Positions 46,552 to 55,042 of a stretch of 64,000 nt of DNA are shown one piece after another. A program made the position numbers and the translations under genes. This stretch comes from Gammaproteobacteria bacterium (lineage in GTDB: Bacteria > Pseudomonadota > Gammaproteobacteria > Ga0077536): the NCBI GenBank assembly GCA_009692265.1, contig SHZM01000002.1, positions 33,074 through 97,073 on the forward strand. Reading direction: 5' to 3'. The notes beneath the pieces are model-generated. The model ran no database searches. It was not told where the DNA came from and saw only the letters and a list, made by a program, of their open reading frames with translations. Position 1 is the stretch's first letter, and each line of letters starts with the position of its first letter.

Positions 46552-47697
46552 ATGAAGCGCTGCCTACTAATTACCACGTCCTACCCAAGTCGCGGACCGG
46601 CGGGCGGCGAGGCAGCCGGAGCGTTCGTCCGAGATTTCGCGCAGATTTTGAGCAAGCATATCGAGGTCACGGTGGTGGCACCTGCCCTTCAGGCCGGAAC
46701 CGAGCAGGATGACAACGTGAAAGTGGTCTATTTCCTGGTGCCTAGGATGCCCTTGTCGTTGCTGAGCCCGCTACGGCCCATCGATTGGTGGCCGATTACG
46801 CTTGCATTGAAGCACGGGGCGGCGGCCGCACGGCGTGAAGCAGGTAGCTTTCAGCCCCAGCACATTCTTGCATTTTGGACATTGCCCGGTGGCTTTTGGG
46901 CAAAGCTATGCGCGCGAGCGTTGCGGATACCATACAGCGTCTGGGCACTCGGCAGTGACATCTGGACTCTGGGGAAGATACCGTTAGTGCGCGGCATCCT
47001 TCGCCGGACTTTGCGCGAGGCTAAACACTGCTACGCGGATGGCGAGCAGCTCAGGAGAGACGTCGAGCTACTCTCCGGGCGGTCATGTGACTTTCTCGCA
47101 AGCGCACGCATGCTACCGTGCCCGAAGCGATCGAGGTTCGCGACTCAGGCACCGTATAAGCTCGCCTTTCTCGGGCGCTGGCATGAAAATAAAGGGGCCG
47201 ATATTTTGATGGAGACACTACTGCGATTGAACGACGAGGACTGGCGCTTAATCGACAAAGTGCGAATCGGCGGTGGCGGGCCCTTAGCGAACGTCGTTGA
47301 ACAAGGCGTGCGAGAGCTTCAAAGCGCGGGACGTTCGCTAGAACTCCACGGCTTCATGGGGCGACAAGACGCTGCTGAACTGCTCGGATGGGCGGATTGG
47401 CTCATGATCCCTTCGCGCATCGAAAGCATTCCGGTGATCTTTTCAGATGCGCTGCAGGCGGGATGCCCCATGTTGGCCACTCCTGTCGGAGACCTTGTGC
47501 ACTTAGTAGAGTCTCTCGGAGTAGGCCTGTGTGCCCGCAGCGCGGATAGCGAAGGCTTTACGGAGTTGTTGAAGCGGGGACTGCGCACATCGCCTGGGCA
47601 ATTTAGCAGTGGAATCGTGGCATCGGCACAGAAGTTCAACGTCGCGGAATCCGCGCGAAGATTCCTGCGCGATGCGGAACTCGGAGCACTCGACTGA
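46552..47697 (+). CDS. Family 4 glycosyltransferase (GT-B)
   Basis: A 381-residue GT-B enzyme. The N-terminus CLLITTSYPSRGPAGGEAAGAFV is typical of glycan-acceptor domains. The C-terminal donor domain has LAFLGRWHENKGADILMETL, a GGGGPL element, ELHGFMGRQDAAELLGWADW and the EX7E-like MIPSRIESIPVIFSDALQAG. It probably extends a surface polysaccharide or LPS O-chain; substrates cannot be read from sequence. The ATG at 46552 follows GGGAGAAG; an upstream frame extension to 46501 lacks support. Confidence 0.85.
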   Translation: MKRCLLITTSYPSRGPAGGEAAGAFVRDFAQILSKHIEVTVVAPALQAGTEQDDNVKVVYFLVPRMPLSLLSPLRPIDWWPITLALKHGAAAARREAGSFQPQHILAFWTLPGGFWAKLCARALRIPYSVWALGSDIWTLGKIPLVRGILRRTLREAKHCYADGEQLRRDVELLSGRSCDFLASARMLPCPKRSRFATQAPYKLAFLGRWHENKGADILMETLLRLNDEDWRLIDKVRIGGGGPLANVVEQGVRELQSAGRSLELHGFMGRQDAAELLGWADWLMIPSRIESIPVIFSDALQAGCPMLATPVGDLVHLVESLGVGLCARSADSEGFTELLKRGLRTSPGQFSSGIVASAQKFNVAESARRFLRDAELGALD

Positions 47698-47710
47698 ATT
47701 CGGTTTCACC

Positions 47711-47732
47711 AATTTCTTCGTGTAGAGAAATT
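47711..47732. repeat. Inverted repeat between GT4 and methyltransferase genes
   Basis: AATTTCT (47711-47717) and AGAAATT (47726-47732) make a 7-bp A/T-rich stem with an 8-base loop in the 55-base gap. No T run follows, so it is not a convincing terminator. Confidence 0.3.
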
Positions 47733-47752
47733 CTCGCCAAAGGATAAGGGCT

Positions 47753-48535
47753 ATGCATCCGACGTCTGAAAACGAGCAAGACATGCGCGACCGCTGGGAA
47801 CGACGCGCGATCGAAAAAGGGGGATCGTGCTCCAGTGTGCTTTTTCAGGGGTTGGCCGAGCCCGTTAATGCGCACATTCACACACAGCATTGCGCGGTTT
47901 TAGAAACCAATTTTCTAAATTACATGCCTCGCGGAGCGTTGGTTTTAGATCTCGGCTGCGGGTATGGGCGGCTCGCGCAACAGGTTCGTGCGCGAAGGCC
48001 TGATATTAATCTGGTTGGAATGGATTTTTCGCTCAATTACTGTCTGTTATTCCGCCGAGTAGTCAACGGGCAGGTAATTTGTGGGGACATCCATAATTTG
48101 CCATTTGCTCCTAGTATTTTTGATGGAGTAATCGCGGTCACCGCCCTGATGTACGCCAAGCCAGGTCACCAACAACGAGTCATGAACAACGTGACCAATT
48201 TACTGAAACAAGAAGGACTGGCATTCGTGCTTGATCCAGGTGCTGAATACAGCCGCTTAATTGCATGCTTGCACCCTGCGAGTCGACAAAAAACGACCGG
48301 CGGAGAAAGCTTCTCGAAAGACGAATATCGGAATTTGGCGTACAACGCCGACGTTAGCATCGTGAAGGAAGGTGGATTTCCGTTGCTATCGTTGAGCCTC
48401 CCTGGGTTGTATTTTCTCGGGCGTGGCGCACGGTATCTACGACTGGTATTGAACTTCTTGGCGACAGTAGATAGCGGGCTGAGTACATGGTCGCGTTATT
48501 CGTGTCACCGCTGGATGTTGCTGAAGCGTCATTGA
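47753..48535 (+). CDS. Class I SAM-dependent methyltransferase
   Basis: A 260-residue protein with the SAM-binding motif VLDLGCGYGRLAQQV (about residues 63-77), motif II-like ICGDIHNLPFAPSIFDGVIAV and a post-I acidic residue in LVGMDFS. The context among glycosyltransferases suggests sugar or lipid methylation. It may be coupled to the second methyltransferase, which starts eight bases later. The substrate is unknown. Confidence 0.82.
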   Translation: MHPTSENEQDMRDRWERRAIEKGGSCSSVLFQGLAEPVNAHIHTQHCAVLETNFLNYMPRGALVLDLGCGYGRLAQQVRARRPDINLVGMDFSLNYCLLFRRVVNGQVICGDIHNLPFAPSIFDGVIAVTALMYAKPGHQQRVMNNVTNLLKQEGLAFVLDPGAEYSRLIACLHPASRQKTTGGESFSKDEYRNLAYNADVSIVKEGGFPLLSLSLPGLYFLGRGARYLRLVLNFLATVDSGLSTWSRYSCHRWMLLKRH

Positions 48536-48543
48536 GGACCACG

Positions 48544-49293
48544 ATGAAATCACTCCGGCAAAAGGCCACCAGCTACTCTAAAGATCAAGATGCTCATCGC
48601 AAGGTTCTAGATTGCGAGTCGCGTACTCGAAAAGCCGAGAAAATCAGAGCCGTTCTACGCGCTGCTGGTGCCTTGTCCAAAGACACCAGGGTACTGGATA
48701 TTGGATGTTCGCATGGGCATATCCTGAAGAATTTGGCACAGGACTCTGGTTACTGTGTCGGCGTCGATATGGATCGTGAGGCAGAGCGACAAACCGCATC
48801 GAACATCGCCTATATCTTGGGCGATGGTGAGCAACTACCGTTCGCCGCACAGAGTTTTGATGTTGTCATTTGCAATCACGTTTATGAACATACCGACAAT
48901 CCACCGACCCTGGCAGCGGAAATTCTTCGCCTGCTGAAGCCAACTGGCGTTTGTTACTTTGCCGGTCCGAATAAATACAGCCTCATAGAGCCACACTACC
49001 ATCTGCCATTCTTAAGTTGGTTACCGCAAGGAGTTGCAAACAGTTATGTCCGCCTGTGTCGCAAGGGCGATGCCTATCTAGTGCGTCCGTATTCGTATCG
49101 TCAACTTGTGGATTTGTTGGGCAGCTTCAACGTCGAAGACTACACACCTCGGATCATCGAGCATCCAGAGCGCTTTCATATCCAAGACCTGATCGCTCCT
49201 GGTTCCGTGCTTCAAAAAATGGCACGACTAAGCTACACACTATGCAGAGGTTTATTCCCGACGTTTATTTTTCTCCTTCGGCGACCGCGGTAA
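48544..49293 (+). CDS. Class I SAM-dependent methyltransferase
   Basis: A 249-residue methyltransferase with VLDIGCSHGHILKNLA (motif I), GVDMDREA, GDGEQLPFAAQSFDVVICNHV and a C-terminal hydrophobic segment. It resembles UbiE/COQ5-type enzymes acting on small molecules or glycans. The ATG at 48544 was preferred over an upstream frame extension that runs inside the preceding gene. Its last 29 bases overlap the 3' end of the convergent membrane protein gene. Confidence 0.82.
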   Translation: MKSLRQKATSYSKDQDAHRKVLDCESRTRKAEKIRAVLRAAGALSKDTRVLDIGCSHGHILKNLAQDSGYCVGVDMDREAERQTASNIAYILGDGEQLPFAAQSFDVVICNHVYEHTDNPPTLAAEILRLLKPTGVCYFAGPNKYSLIEPHYHLPFLSWLPQGVANSYVRLCRKGDAYLVRPYSYRQLVDLLGSFNVEDYTPRIIEHPERFHIQDLIAPGSVLQKMARLSYTLCRGLFPTFIFLLRRPR

Positions 49294-50170
49294 TCCCGTT
49301 GGTGAGCGATGCCTTGAGGGTCAGGGCGATACTGGCGAGTGCAAAATCAATTGTTACCTGCCAGATCCTTGCAAGTAGCGCGATGCTAGCCGCCTGCTCG
49401 AAACCCAAGCTCGGTGCGAGGATGGCGACGTAAGCGCCTTCTTGAACCCCTAACCCTGCCGGCGCAAAGAATGCCAGGATTCCCACCTGGGTCGCCACAA
49501 TGAAGGCGAAGATAAGTAACGGCAACTGTACGGTCGAATCTAGAAAGGCACCTACAAATATCGCCAGTGCCCCTCCTCGTGCGAGTTTTTGCATGGCCAG
49601 CAGCGCAAGATGCAGTGGCAGACGTTTTAATTTGCTGCGCTGCTCTCGAAAGTAGCGCCAACACGCGAGTAATGTGAGTACGCAGGCGATAATCGTCAAA
49701 CCCGCGCCGATCACCACGTCCTCATCAACCGGAAAAGCGACGAGCACCCATAGCCCAAGAACAGCCAGAGCGACAGAGGCCAGAGTAGAGGTTGCAGTTA
49801 TGTAAACCTGAAAAAAACTAGCGTCGAATACGCTTATATTTCCTAGTTCCTTAGCGTGGTAAAGATAACTGCCGACTGCCCAAATCCGTCCCGGCACGTA
49901 TTTACCCATTGTGGGTAAAAAAGTTAAAACAAACACGGTAGGCAATCTTAGCGAACGATGGTTGGCGCGAAAATAATCCCACATGACCCATGCTAAAAAT
50001 AGCATGAAGGTTCCGCCTAACAGCAGACCCAGCATCATTCCCGAGGGATGAAGTAAACGAATTTTGCGAAAGGCGGCCGTGATGAAGTCCGCTAGTTTCC
50101 AGCCGACGATCGAAAAAACGATTAACCACGCGATAGTGAGCAACCTACCCAAGGCTTGAGTGCTAGGCAT
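49265..50170 (-). CDS. LPG-synthase-TM-type polytopic membrane protein (UPF0104)
   Basis: A 301-residue protein with about seven to eight hydrophobic segments and the family pattern LPTMGKYVPGRIWAVGSYLYHAKELG and LAFFAPAGLGVQEGAYVAIL (seen in parts). It matches the membrane domain of lysylphosphatidylglycerol synthases (AglD-like) but lacks the soluble catalytic domain. Such stand-alone proteins are common in polysaccharide clusters and may move lipid-linked substrates. The ATG at 50170 overlaps the sulfotransferase stop out of frame; an in-frame ATG lies nine codons upstream. Confidence 0.78.
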   Translation of the reverse strand: MPSTQALGRLLTIAWLIVFSIVGWKLADFITAAFRKIRLLHPSGMMLGLLLGGTFMLFLAWVMWDYFRANHRSLRLPTVFVLTFLPTMGKYVPGRIWAVGSYLYHAKELGNISVFDASFFQVYITATSTLASVALAVLGLWVLVAFPVDEDVVIGAGLTIIACVLTLLACWRYFREQRSKLKRLPLHLALLAMQKLARGGALAIFVGAFLDSTVQLPLLIFAFIVATQVGILAFFAPAGLGVQEGAYVAILAPSLGFEQAASIALLARIWQVTIDFALASIALTLKASLTNGITAVAEGEK

Positions 50171-51098
50171 AACCCATCGTGTCGAGAGTCGGTTCAATTT
50201 TTTTCAGGATTCGATCGAAATGATCGGGGAACGGGAAGGCACCTTTGCTCGGAGTGGTATTTATTTCAGGCAAGGACCCCTGTAAGAAAGGTGCAAATCG
50301 GACGAGGGGGAGATCTAAAAATTTCGCCAGCCGAGCAAGTTCCGTGGCGGGGTTTGTCGCCAGTGTTTCTGTTTTTACGGACAATACTCGTTGGGGAGAG
50401 TGGTGTTTGAAATCCAAAATTCTTTTCTGACACATCTCCCACTGCCAAGCACACACATCGGTTAAATGCTTCTGGGTATACGACCGCCACCCTTCGGGCA
50501 GCATAAAATTCCATGCTGCCCCTTCATACCCCTCGATCTCGAGTTTCTCTGGAACATGAAAAGTCACGAATCGCCGGGGGTACAACCACGCCTTCAGCAT
50601 CGATTCAATGGCCGCCATCCCGTGGCGTTGCACATGAACAAATTTCGCGTCAGGAAACATTTCGCCGAGCAACTCCATGCGTAGACTATTGCTGGCGGTT
50701 TTATCCAGCAATCTGCGCGGCAGTGCGTCACGGAAGGGGTTGCACGCGAATAAGAAGGGCGCGGCTTTGAGGTAGACCCCGCCCGCGATTTTGCGCGTGG
50801 CGGTTGGTTCGTACTCCCAAATTCTTTCCGGGTTTACGACATGGCGCCAGAACCAGTGCGGCATGGACTGTTGTTCATAAAGCAACCGGATCCGGTTTTT
50901 TTCTCGTAGCGAGATTTCGGAGGGTAAATGGCATTCTTCAGAGCGCCATGCATGCAGTGATGGATGGCAGGCAGTATCCCAAATATGCTGTCCCTCGCTC
51001 GGCAGTGACCAGAATTTCTGAGAAGTGCGAACGATGTGAAATAGCAGCGACGTACCCGAGCGTGGTGCCCCAACAATAAAGACCGGTTTATGTATCAC
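50163..51098 (-). CDS. Sulfotransferase-family protein
   Basis: A 311-residue cytoplasmic protein with a 5'-phosphosulfate loop FIVGAPRSGTSLLF (residues about 7-20) and a 3'-phosphate-binding region FVHVQRHGMAAIESML, the two PAPS-binding elements of sulfotransferases. The GTG start overlaps the stop of the small ORF upstream. If active, it would sulfate a glycan or lipid using PAPS. The acceptor is unknown; the surrounding sugar genes suggest a polysaccharide or glycolipid. Confidence 0.82.
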   Translation of the reverse strand: MIHKPVFIVGAPRSGTSLLFHIVRTSQKFWSLPSEGQHIWDTACHPSLHAWRSEECHLPSEISLREKNRIRLLYEQQSMPHWFWRHVVNPERIWEYEPTATRKIAGGVYLKAAPFLFACNPFRDALPRRLLDKTASNSLRMELLGEMFPDAKFVHVQRHGMAAIESMLKAWLYPRRFVTFHVPEKLEIEGYEGAAWNFMLPEGWRSYTQKHLTDVCAWQWEMCQKRILDFKHHSPQRVLSVKTETLATNPATELARLAKFLDLPLVRFAPFLQGSLPEINTTPSKGAFPFPDHFDRILKKIEPTLDTMGYA

Positions 51099-51211
51099 TC
51101 CGAGGCAGCCTTGTTGCGATCGATCGACTTGCGAAGCGTTGGCTGACGCGCGCGCGTTCGCGTACGGTTTTGATTAAAAAGTGCCTTGCGGAAGGTTCGC
51201 ATGAGCGGCAT
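51095..51211 (-). CDS. Small basic ORF between aminotransferase and sulfotransferase
   Basis: A 38-residue reading frame (MPLMRTFRKALFNQNR...KAASE) rich in Arg and Lys. Its first ATG is four bases after the aminotransferase stop, and its TGA overlaps the sulfotransferase GTG, so it exactly fills the gap and would couple the two genes. There is no strong ribosome-binding site, and no homologue is recognised. It could be a real small protein, a coupling leader or a chance frame. Confidence 0.4.
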   Translation of the reverse strand: MPLMRTFRKALFNQNRTRTRARQPTLRKSIDRNKAASE

Positions 51212-51215
51212 TAGC

Positions 51216-52385
51216 TCAGCGCGCCAGGAGTAAGGAAACGCATGAAATGACATCCTCGATATCGGCATCGAGCAATTTCGGTCCGAGCGGCAGGCTTACT
51301 GTACACCGGCCGGCGGCGGTCGCGTGCGGATAATCCTCCGGCCGCCAACCGAACCGCTCCTGGTAATAGGGGTGTTCGGCAAGGCAAAGATAATGTACGC
51401 CCACTCCTATCCGATGCCGGGTCATTTCCGCCAGAAACTCGTCGCGGCTAAGTGGGGCGGTTGGATCCAGGAGCACTGTGTAGAGATGCAAACCATGCCT
51501 GGTATTGGGTGCGGTCACGGCAGGCAATTGGGCAGGTAAATTCGCGAACGCGGTCTGATAGCGCTCCCAGATTACCCGTCGCCGTTGCCAATGCGCCTCG
51601 ATCTTCGCGAGTTGATGTAAGCCAATGGCGGCTTGCAGATCCATCATGTTGTACTTGAAGCCGCACTCGACCACGTAATAGTGCTTGTAGCCGCTATCGC
51701 TGAAGCGCGTCCAGGCATCGCGATCCATTCCGTGCAAAGCCAACGTTCGGACTCGACCAGCGGCAGCCAGATCGCGAGTGACTACCATCCCGCCTTCGCC
51801 CGTTACAACGTTCTTCGTGACATAGAAGCTGAAGCAGCCAAAAGCACCAAACGTTCCGGCTTTCTTTCCGGCATATTCGGTTTCGATGGCGTGCGCGCAG
51901 TCTTCGATGATGGTCAGATTATGTAACTCGGCGAGCGCCATTAGTGCTGGCATCTCGCAAGGACGGCCAGCGAAATGGACTGGCACGATGGCGCGAGTAC
52001 GCGGGCTAATTTTGGCGCGCACCGCCGTAGGATCCAAATTGAGGGTCACAGGATCGATGTCCGCAAGGACCGGCGTCGCCCCCGCGTGAATGATGGCATT
52101 CACCGTCGCGCAAAAAGTGAGCGGAGTCGTGATGACCTCGTCGCCGGCTTGGATTCCGGCTGCGATCAGACTGACGTGCAACGCTGCCGTACAGGAATTT
52201 ACCGCCGCGACGCAGGCGGGATCGATCCCCTTATACTCGGCGAATGCTTCTTCGAATTGCTTCACCTTCGGTCCCGTGCCGAGCCAACCGGAGCGCATCG
52301 TTGCGACGACTTCCTCGATCTCTTCGTCACCGATGAGAGGTGATCCAAAAACCAGGAACTCCTGACGCGGCGGGCGAGTCGTCAT
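51216..52385 (-). CDS. DegT/DnrJ/EryC1/StrS sugar aminotransferase
   Basis: PLP enzyme (389 residues) of the nucleotide-sugar aminotransferase family. The N-terminus FGSPLIGDEEIEEVVATMRS resembles ArnB/VioA-type enzymes. The PLP-binding lysine is K191 in FYVTKNVVTGEGG, preceded by IIEDCAHAIET. It follows the dTDP-glucose genes in one overlapping operon, so it probably aminates dTDP-4-keto-6-deoxyglucose to a 3- or 4-amino-dideoxy sugar. The regiochemistry is not determined. Confidence 0.88.
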   Translation of the reverse strand: MTTRPPRQEFLVFGSPLIGDEEIEEVVATMRSGWLGTGPKVKQFEEAFAEYKGIDPACVAAVNSCTAALHVSLIAAGIQAGDEVITTPLTFCATVNAIIHAGATPVLADIDPVTLNLDPTAVRAKISPRTRAIVPVHFAGRPCEMPALMALAELHNLTIIEDCAHAIETEYAGKKAGTFGAFGCFSFYVTKNVVTGEGGMVVTRDLAAAGRVRTLALHGMDRDAWTRFSDSGYKHYYVVECGFKYNMMDLQAAIGLHQLAKIEAHWQRRRVIWERYQTAFANLPAQLPAVTAPNTRHGLHLYTVLLDPTAPLSRDEFLAEMTRHRIGVGVHYLCLAEHPYYQERFGWRPEDYPHATAAGRCTVSLPLGPKLLDADIEDVISCVSLLLAR

Positions 52386-53110
52386 ATTAAGAGTTCGTTT
52401 CGGTTCTCTAGCAAAATGCGGTTAGCTTCAAACAAAGAATCGAAAGTTCCTGCGTCAGTCCAGCGGCCGCGACAAAAGCTGTACTGCAATTGTTGGCGCT
52501 GGATATAAACATTATTGACGGCGGTGATCTCCAGTTCGCCGCGTACGGATGGAGTGATCCCGCGAATGATCTCAAACACTGTTTCATCGTAGAGATATAA
52601 GCCGATCACTGCGTACGCTGACTTTGGTTGTGACGGTTTTTCTTCGATATCGATAATTTGATGTTCGTCCAACGCGGCGACCCCAAAGCGTTCAGGATCG
52701 CCTACTTGTTTCAACAGGACGCGCGCACCAGAGCTCTGCGCGGAATAGGCTTTCACGTACGGTTCAATACAGTATTCAAAGACATTATCACCCAACAGCA
52801 CACAGAGGCGCTCACCGCCGCAAAACCGTTCGGCCAAGGCCAGTGCATGCGCGATTCCGCCCGCGGTTTCTTGCACGCAGTAGGCGAGATGACAATTAAA
52901 TTCGTCACCGCTGCCCAAACAGCGCACGATGTCTCCCATGTGCAGGGTACTGGTGACCACTAGGATGTCGTGAATGCCGGCAGCAGTCAGCTGCTTGATC
53001 GGGTGGTAGAGCATCGGCTCCGTGCCGACTGGCAGCAAGTGTTTATTCGTCGCCTTTGTTAAAGGATGCAGGCGGGTACCGAGCCCGCCAGCGAGGATAA
53101 TGCCTTTCAT
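52382..53110 (-). CDS. Glucose-1-phosphate thymidylyltransferase, short form
   Basis: A 242-residue nucleotidyltransferase with the signature GIILAGGLGTRLHPLTKATNKHLLPVG, here split as LAGGLGTRLHPLT and NKHLLPVG. It also has LGDNVFE and IEEKPSQPKSAYAVIGLYLY. It makes dTDP-glucose from dTTP and glucose 1-phosphate. The length matches the short, SpsI-like form lacking the extra C-terminal helices of rhamnose-pathway RmlA. It overlaps rfbB and the aminotransferase by four bases each, forming a tight operon. Confidence 0.88.
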   Translation of the reverse strand: MKGIILAGGLGTRLHPLTKATNKHLLPVGTEPMLYHPIKQLTAAGIHDILVVTSTLHMGDIVRCLGSGDEFNCHLAYCVQETAGGIAHALALAERFCGGERLCVLLGDNVFEYCIEPYVKAYSAQSSGARVLLKQVGDPERFGVAALDEHQIIDIEEKPSQPKSAYAVIGLYLYDETVFEIIRGITPSVRGELEITAVNNVYIQRQQLQYSFCRGRWTDAGTFDSLFEANRILLENRNELLI

Positions 53111-54180
53111 CGCGCGTCCAAGCCTATCCGTTCACCGTTGTAACTCCCTGCCATGACTTGATCACACCAGGAGATATTCGTCAGATACCATTGCACAGTT
53201 TTTACCAAGCCGTGAGTAAAGTCGAACTGCGGGGTCCAGCCGGTTTCGCGCTGAATCTTCTCAATATTCATTGCATACCGAAGATCGTGTCCCGGTCTAT
53301 CGGTCACAAACTCGATTAATCGCCCGTGCAGTCCCCTCGGGTCGGGCGCAAATTCGTCCAGCGCCCTGCATAACGCCTGTACGAGCTCAAGATTAGTCAT
53401 CTCGATCCCGCCACCAAGATTGTAATGCTCCCCAATTCGGCCCCGACACAGCACAACTTCCAACGCCGCCGCATGATCCTCAACGAACAGCCAGTCACGC
53501 ACATTCTCGCCTCGCCCATAGACGGGGAGAGGTAAGCCGCGACACGCGCGCAGGATAGTCAGTGGGATGAGTTTTTCCGGAAACTGATAAGGACCGTAAT
53601 TATTCGTACAGTTAGAGACCACGCAAGGTAACCCGTAGGTGTGGTGCCACGCGCGGACCAGATGATCGGAGGCCGCTTTACTCGCGGAGTAGGGTGAGTT
53701 CGGGCGATAAGCGTCGTCTTCACGAAACGCTGGTGCCGATAATGCCAGGCTGCCATAGACTTCGTCAGTCGAAACATGATGAAACCTAAATCGATCACGT
53801 CGTTCGCCCGTTAATCCCTGCCAGTACTCGCGGGCCGCGGAGAGCAATGAATAGGTGCCGACGATATTGGAATGAATAAAGGCAGCCGGGGAGTCAATCG
53901 AGCGATCCACGTGAGATTCAGCCGCTAGATGCATGATCGCGTCGGGTTGAAAATCGACTAATGCGATTGATAGAGCCTCGGTATCGCAAAGGTCCAATGC
54001 AAGATGGCGATGCCGAGGTTCACCGTCGAACTGGGACAGAGTCGCCCGCGTGCCTGGAAACGAGAGGCGATCGATATTGAGGATTTCCAGCGTTGGATGC
54101 CGCAGCAGCGTACGTACAACGTGATTCCCGATGAACCCAGCGCCGCCTGTAATCACGAGCCTTTGAAAGGGGAAAGTCAT
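53107..54180 (-). CDS. rfbB: dTDP-glucose 4,6-dehydratase
   Basis: Extended SDR enzyme (357 residues) with the NAD-binding VITGGAGFIGNHVVR and the catalytic region HVSTDEVYGSL and YSASKAASDH (YxxxK). It converts dTDP-glucose to dTDP-4-keto-6-deoxyglucose. The ATG at 54180 matches the family N-terminus; the open frame runs 17 codons further toward suhB. No rmlC or rmlD is adjacent, so the product more likely feeds the aminotransferase than rhamnose synthesis. Confidence 0.93.
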   Translation of the reverse strand: MTFPFQRLVITGGAGFIGNHVVRTLLRHPTLEILNIDRLSFPGTRATLSQFDGEPRHRHLALDLCDTEALSIALVDFQPDAIMHLAAESHVDRSIDSPAAFIHSNIVGTYSLLSAAREYWQGLTGERRDRFRFHHVSTDEVYGSLALSAPAFREDDAYRPNSPYSASKAASDHLVRAWHHTYGLPCVVSNCTNNYGPYQFPEKLIPLTILRACRGLPLPVYGRGENVRDWLFVEDHAAALEVVLCRGRIGEHYNLGGGIEMTNLELVQALCRALDEFAPDPRGLHGRLIEFVTDRPGHDLRYAMNIEKIQRETGWTPQFDFTHGLVKTVQWYLTNISWCDQVMAGSYNGERIGLDAR

Positions 54181-54199
54181 CGCGAAAATTGTCGCTGCT

Positions 54200-54985
54200 T
54201 TACTGCAATGGCGCTGCCAGCAAGATGGCACGCATCTCGTCGTAGATCTTAGGGCTCGCGGCCACGATATTGCCGTCCTTTAACAATTCTTCCCGTTCGC
54301 CAATGGTGCCAACGAGACCGCCGGCTTCCTGCACCATCAACGCGCCAGCGGCAATATCCCACGCATGCAAGCCGTACTCCCAATAGCCATCGAGACGACC
54401 TGCGGCGACATAAGCAAGGTCGAGGCTTGCCGACCCCGCCCGCCTCACGCCGTCGGTCCGATGCAAAAAGGTCGCGAAGGATTTTAGATAGGGATCGATC
54501 ATCTTTTCATCGCGGATCGGAAATCCGGTAGCCAGCAGCGCATTGTCGAGTAAACGGCATTTACTAACGCGTAAACGCCGCTCGTTGAGTTGGGCGCCGC
54601 CACCGCGGGAGGCTGTGAACAGCTCGTCGCGAATGGGATCATAGATCACGGCTTGCTCAACCGTGCCCTTAACCGCGAGTGCTATTGATACCGCAAATTG
54701 CGGATAAGCATGTAGAAAGTTCGTCGTGCCATCGAGCGGATCGATGATCCATACAAAAGCACTGGTACCAACGTTGCCGGACTCTTCCGCCATGATCTGA
54801 TGGTCCGGATAAGCCTTAAGCAAGGTCTCGATGATCGCAGACTCCGCCTCGCGATCAACGTTCGAGACATAATCGCGTGGTCCTTTTGCTTCGACCTGTA
54901 CCGTGTCGAGCCGCGCCATGCTGCGCGAAATGATGGTGCCGGCCCGCCGCGCGGCACGTACGGCGATATTCAACATGGGGTGCAT
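54200..54985 (-). CDS. suhB: Inositol monophosphatase-family protein SuhB
   Basis: Lithium-sensitive phosphatase fold (261 residues). The N-terminus MHPMLNIAVRAARRAG is typical of SuhB. Metal-binding motifs are AEESG, IDPLDGTTNFLH and the C-terminal WDIAAGALMVQEAGG. In E. coli SuhB also acts in rRNA antitermination with NusA. It is divergent from trmJ, a conserved pairing. Confidence 0.94.
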   Translation of the reverse strand: MHPMLNIAVRAARRAGTIISRSMARLDTVQVEAKGPRDYVSNVDREAESAIIETLLKAYPDHQIMAEESGNVGTSAFVWIIDPLDGTTNFLHAYPQFAVSIALAVKGTVEQAVIYDPIRDELFTASRGGGAQLNERRLRVSKCRLLDNALLATGFPIRDEKMIDPYLKSFATFLHRTDGVRRAGSASLDLAYVAAGRLDGYWEYGLHAWDIAAGALMVQEAGGLVGTIGEREELLKDGNIVAASPKIYDEMRAILLAAPLQ

Positions 54986-55042
54986 GGCGGTCTTTCACGT
55001 CTACAATGGTCAGCAATCTTACCGGATATCGGTGCCTATAAA

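Noticed and set aside
52382-54180. Rhamnose biosynthesis cluster
   Set aside because: Only the first two steps are present; rmlC and rmlD are absent from the window, and the nucleotidyltransferase is the short form.
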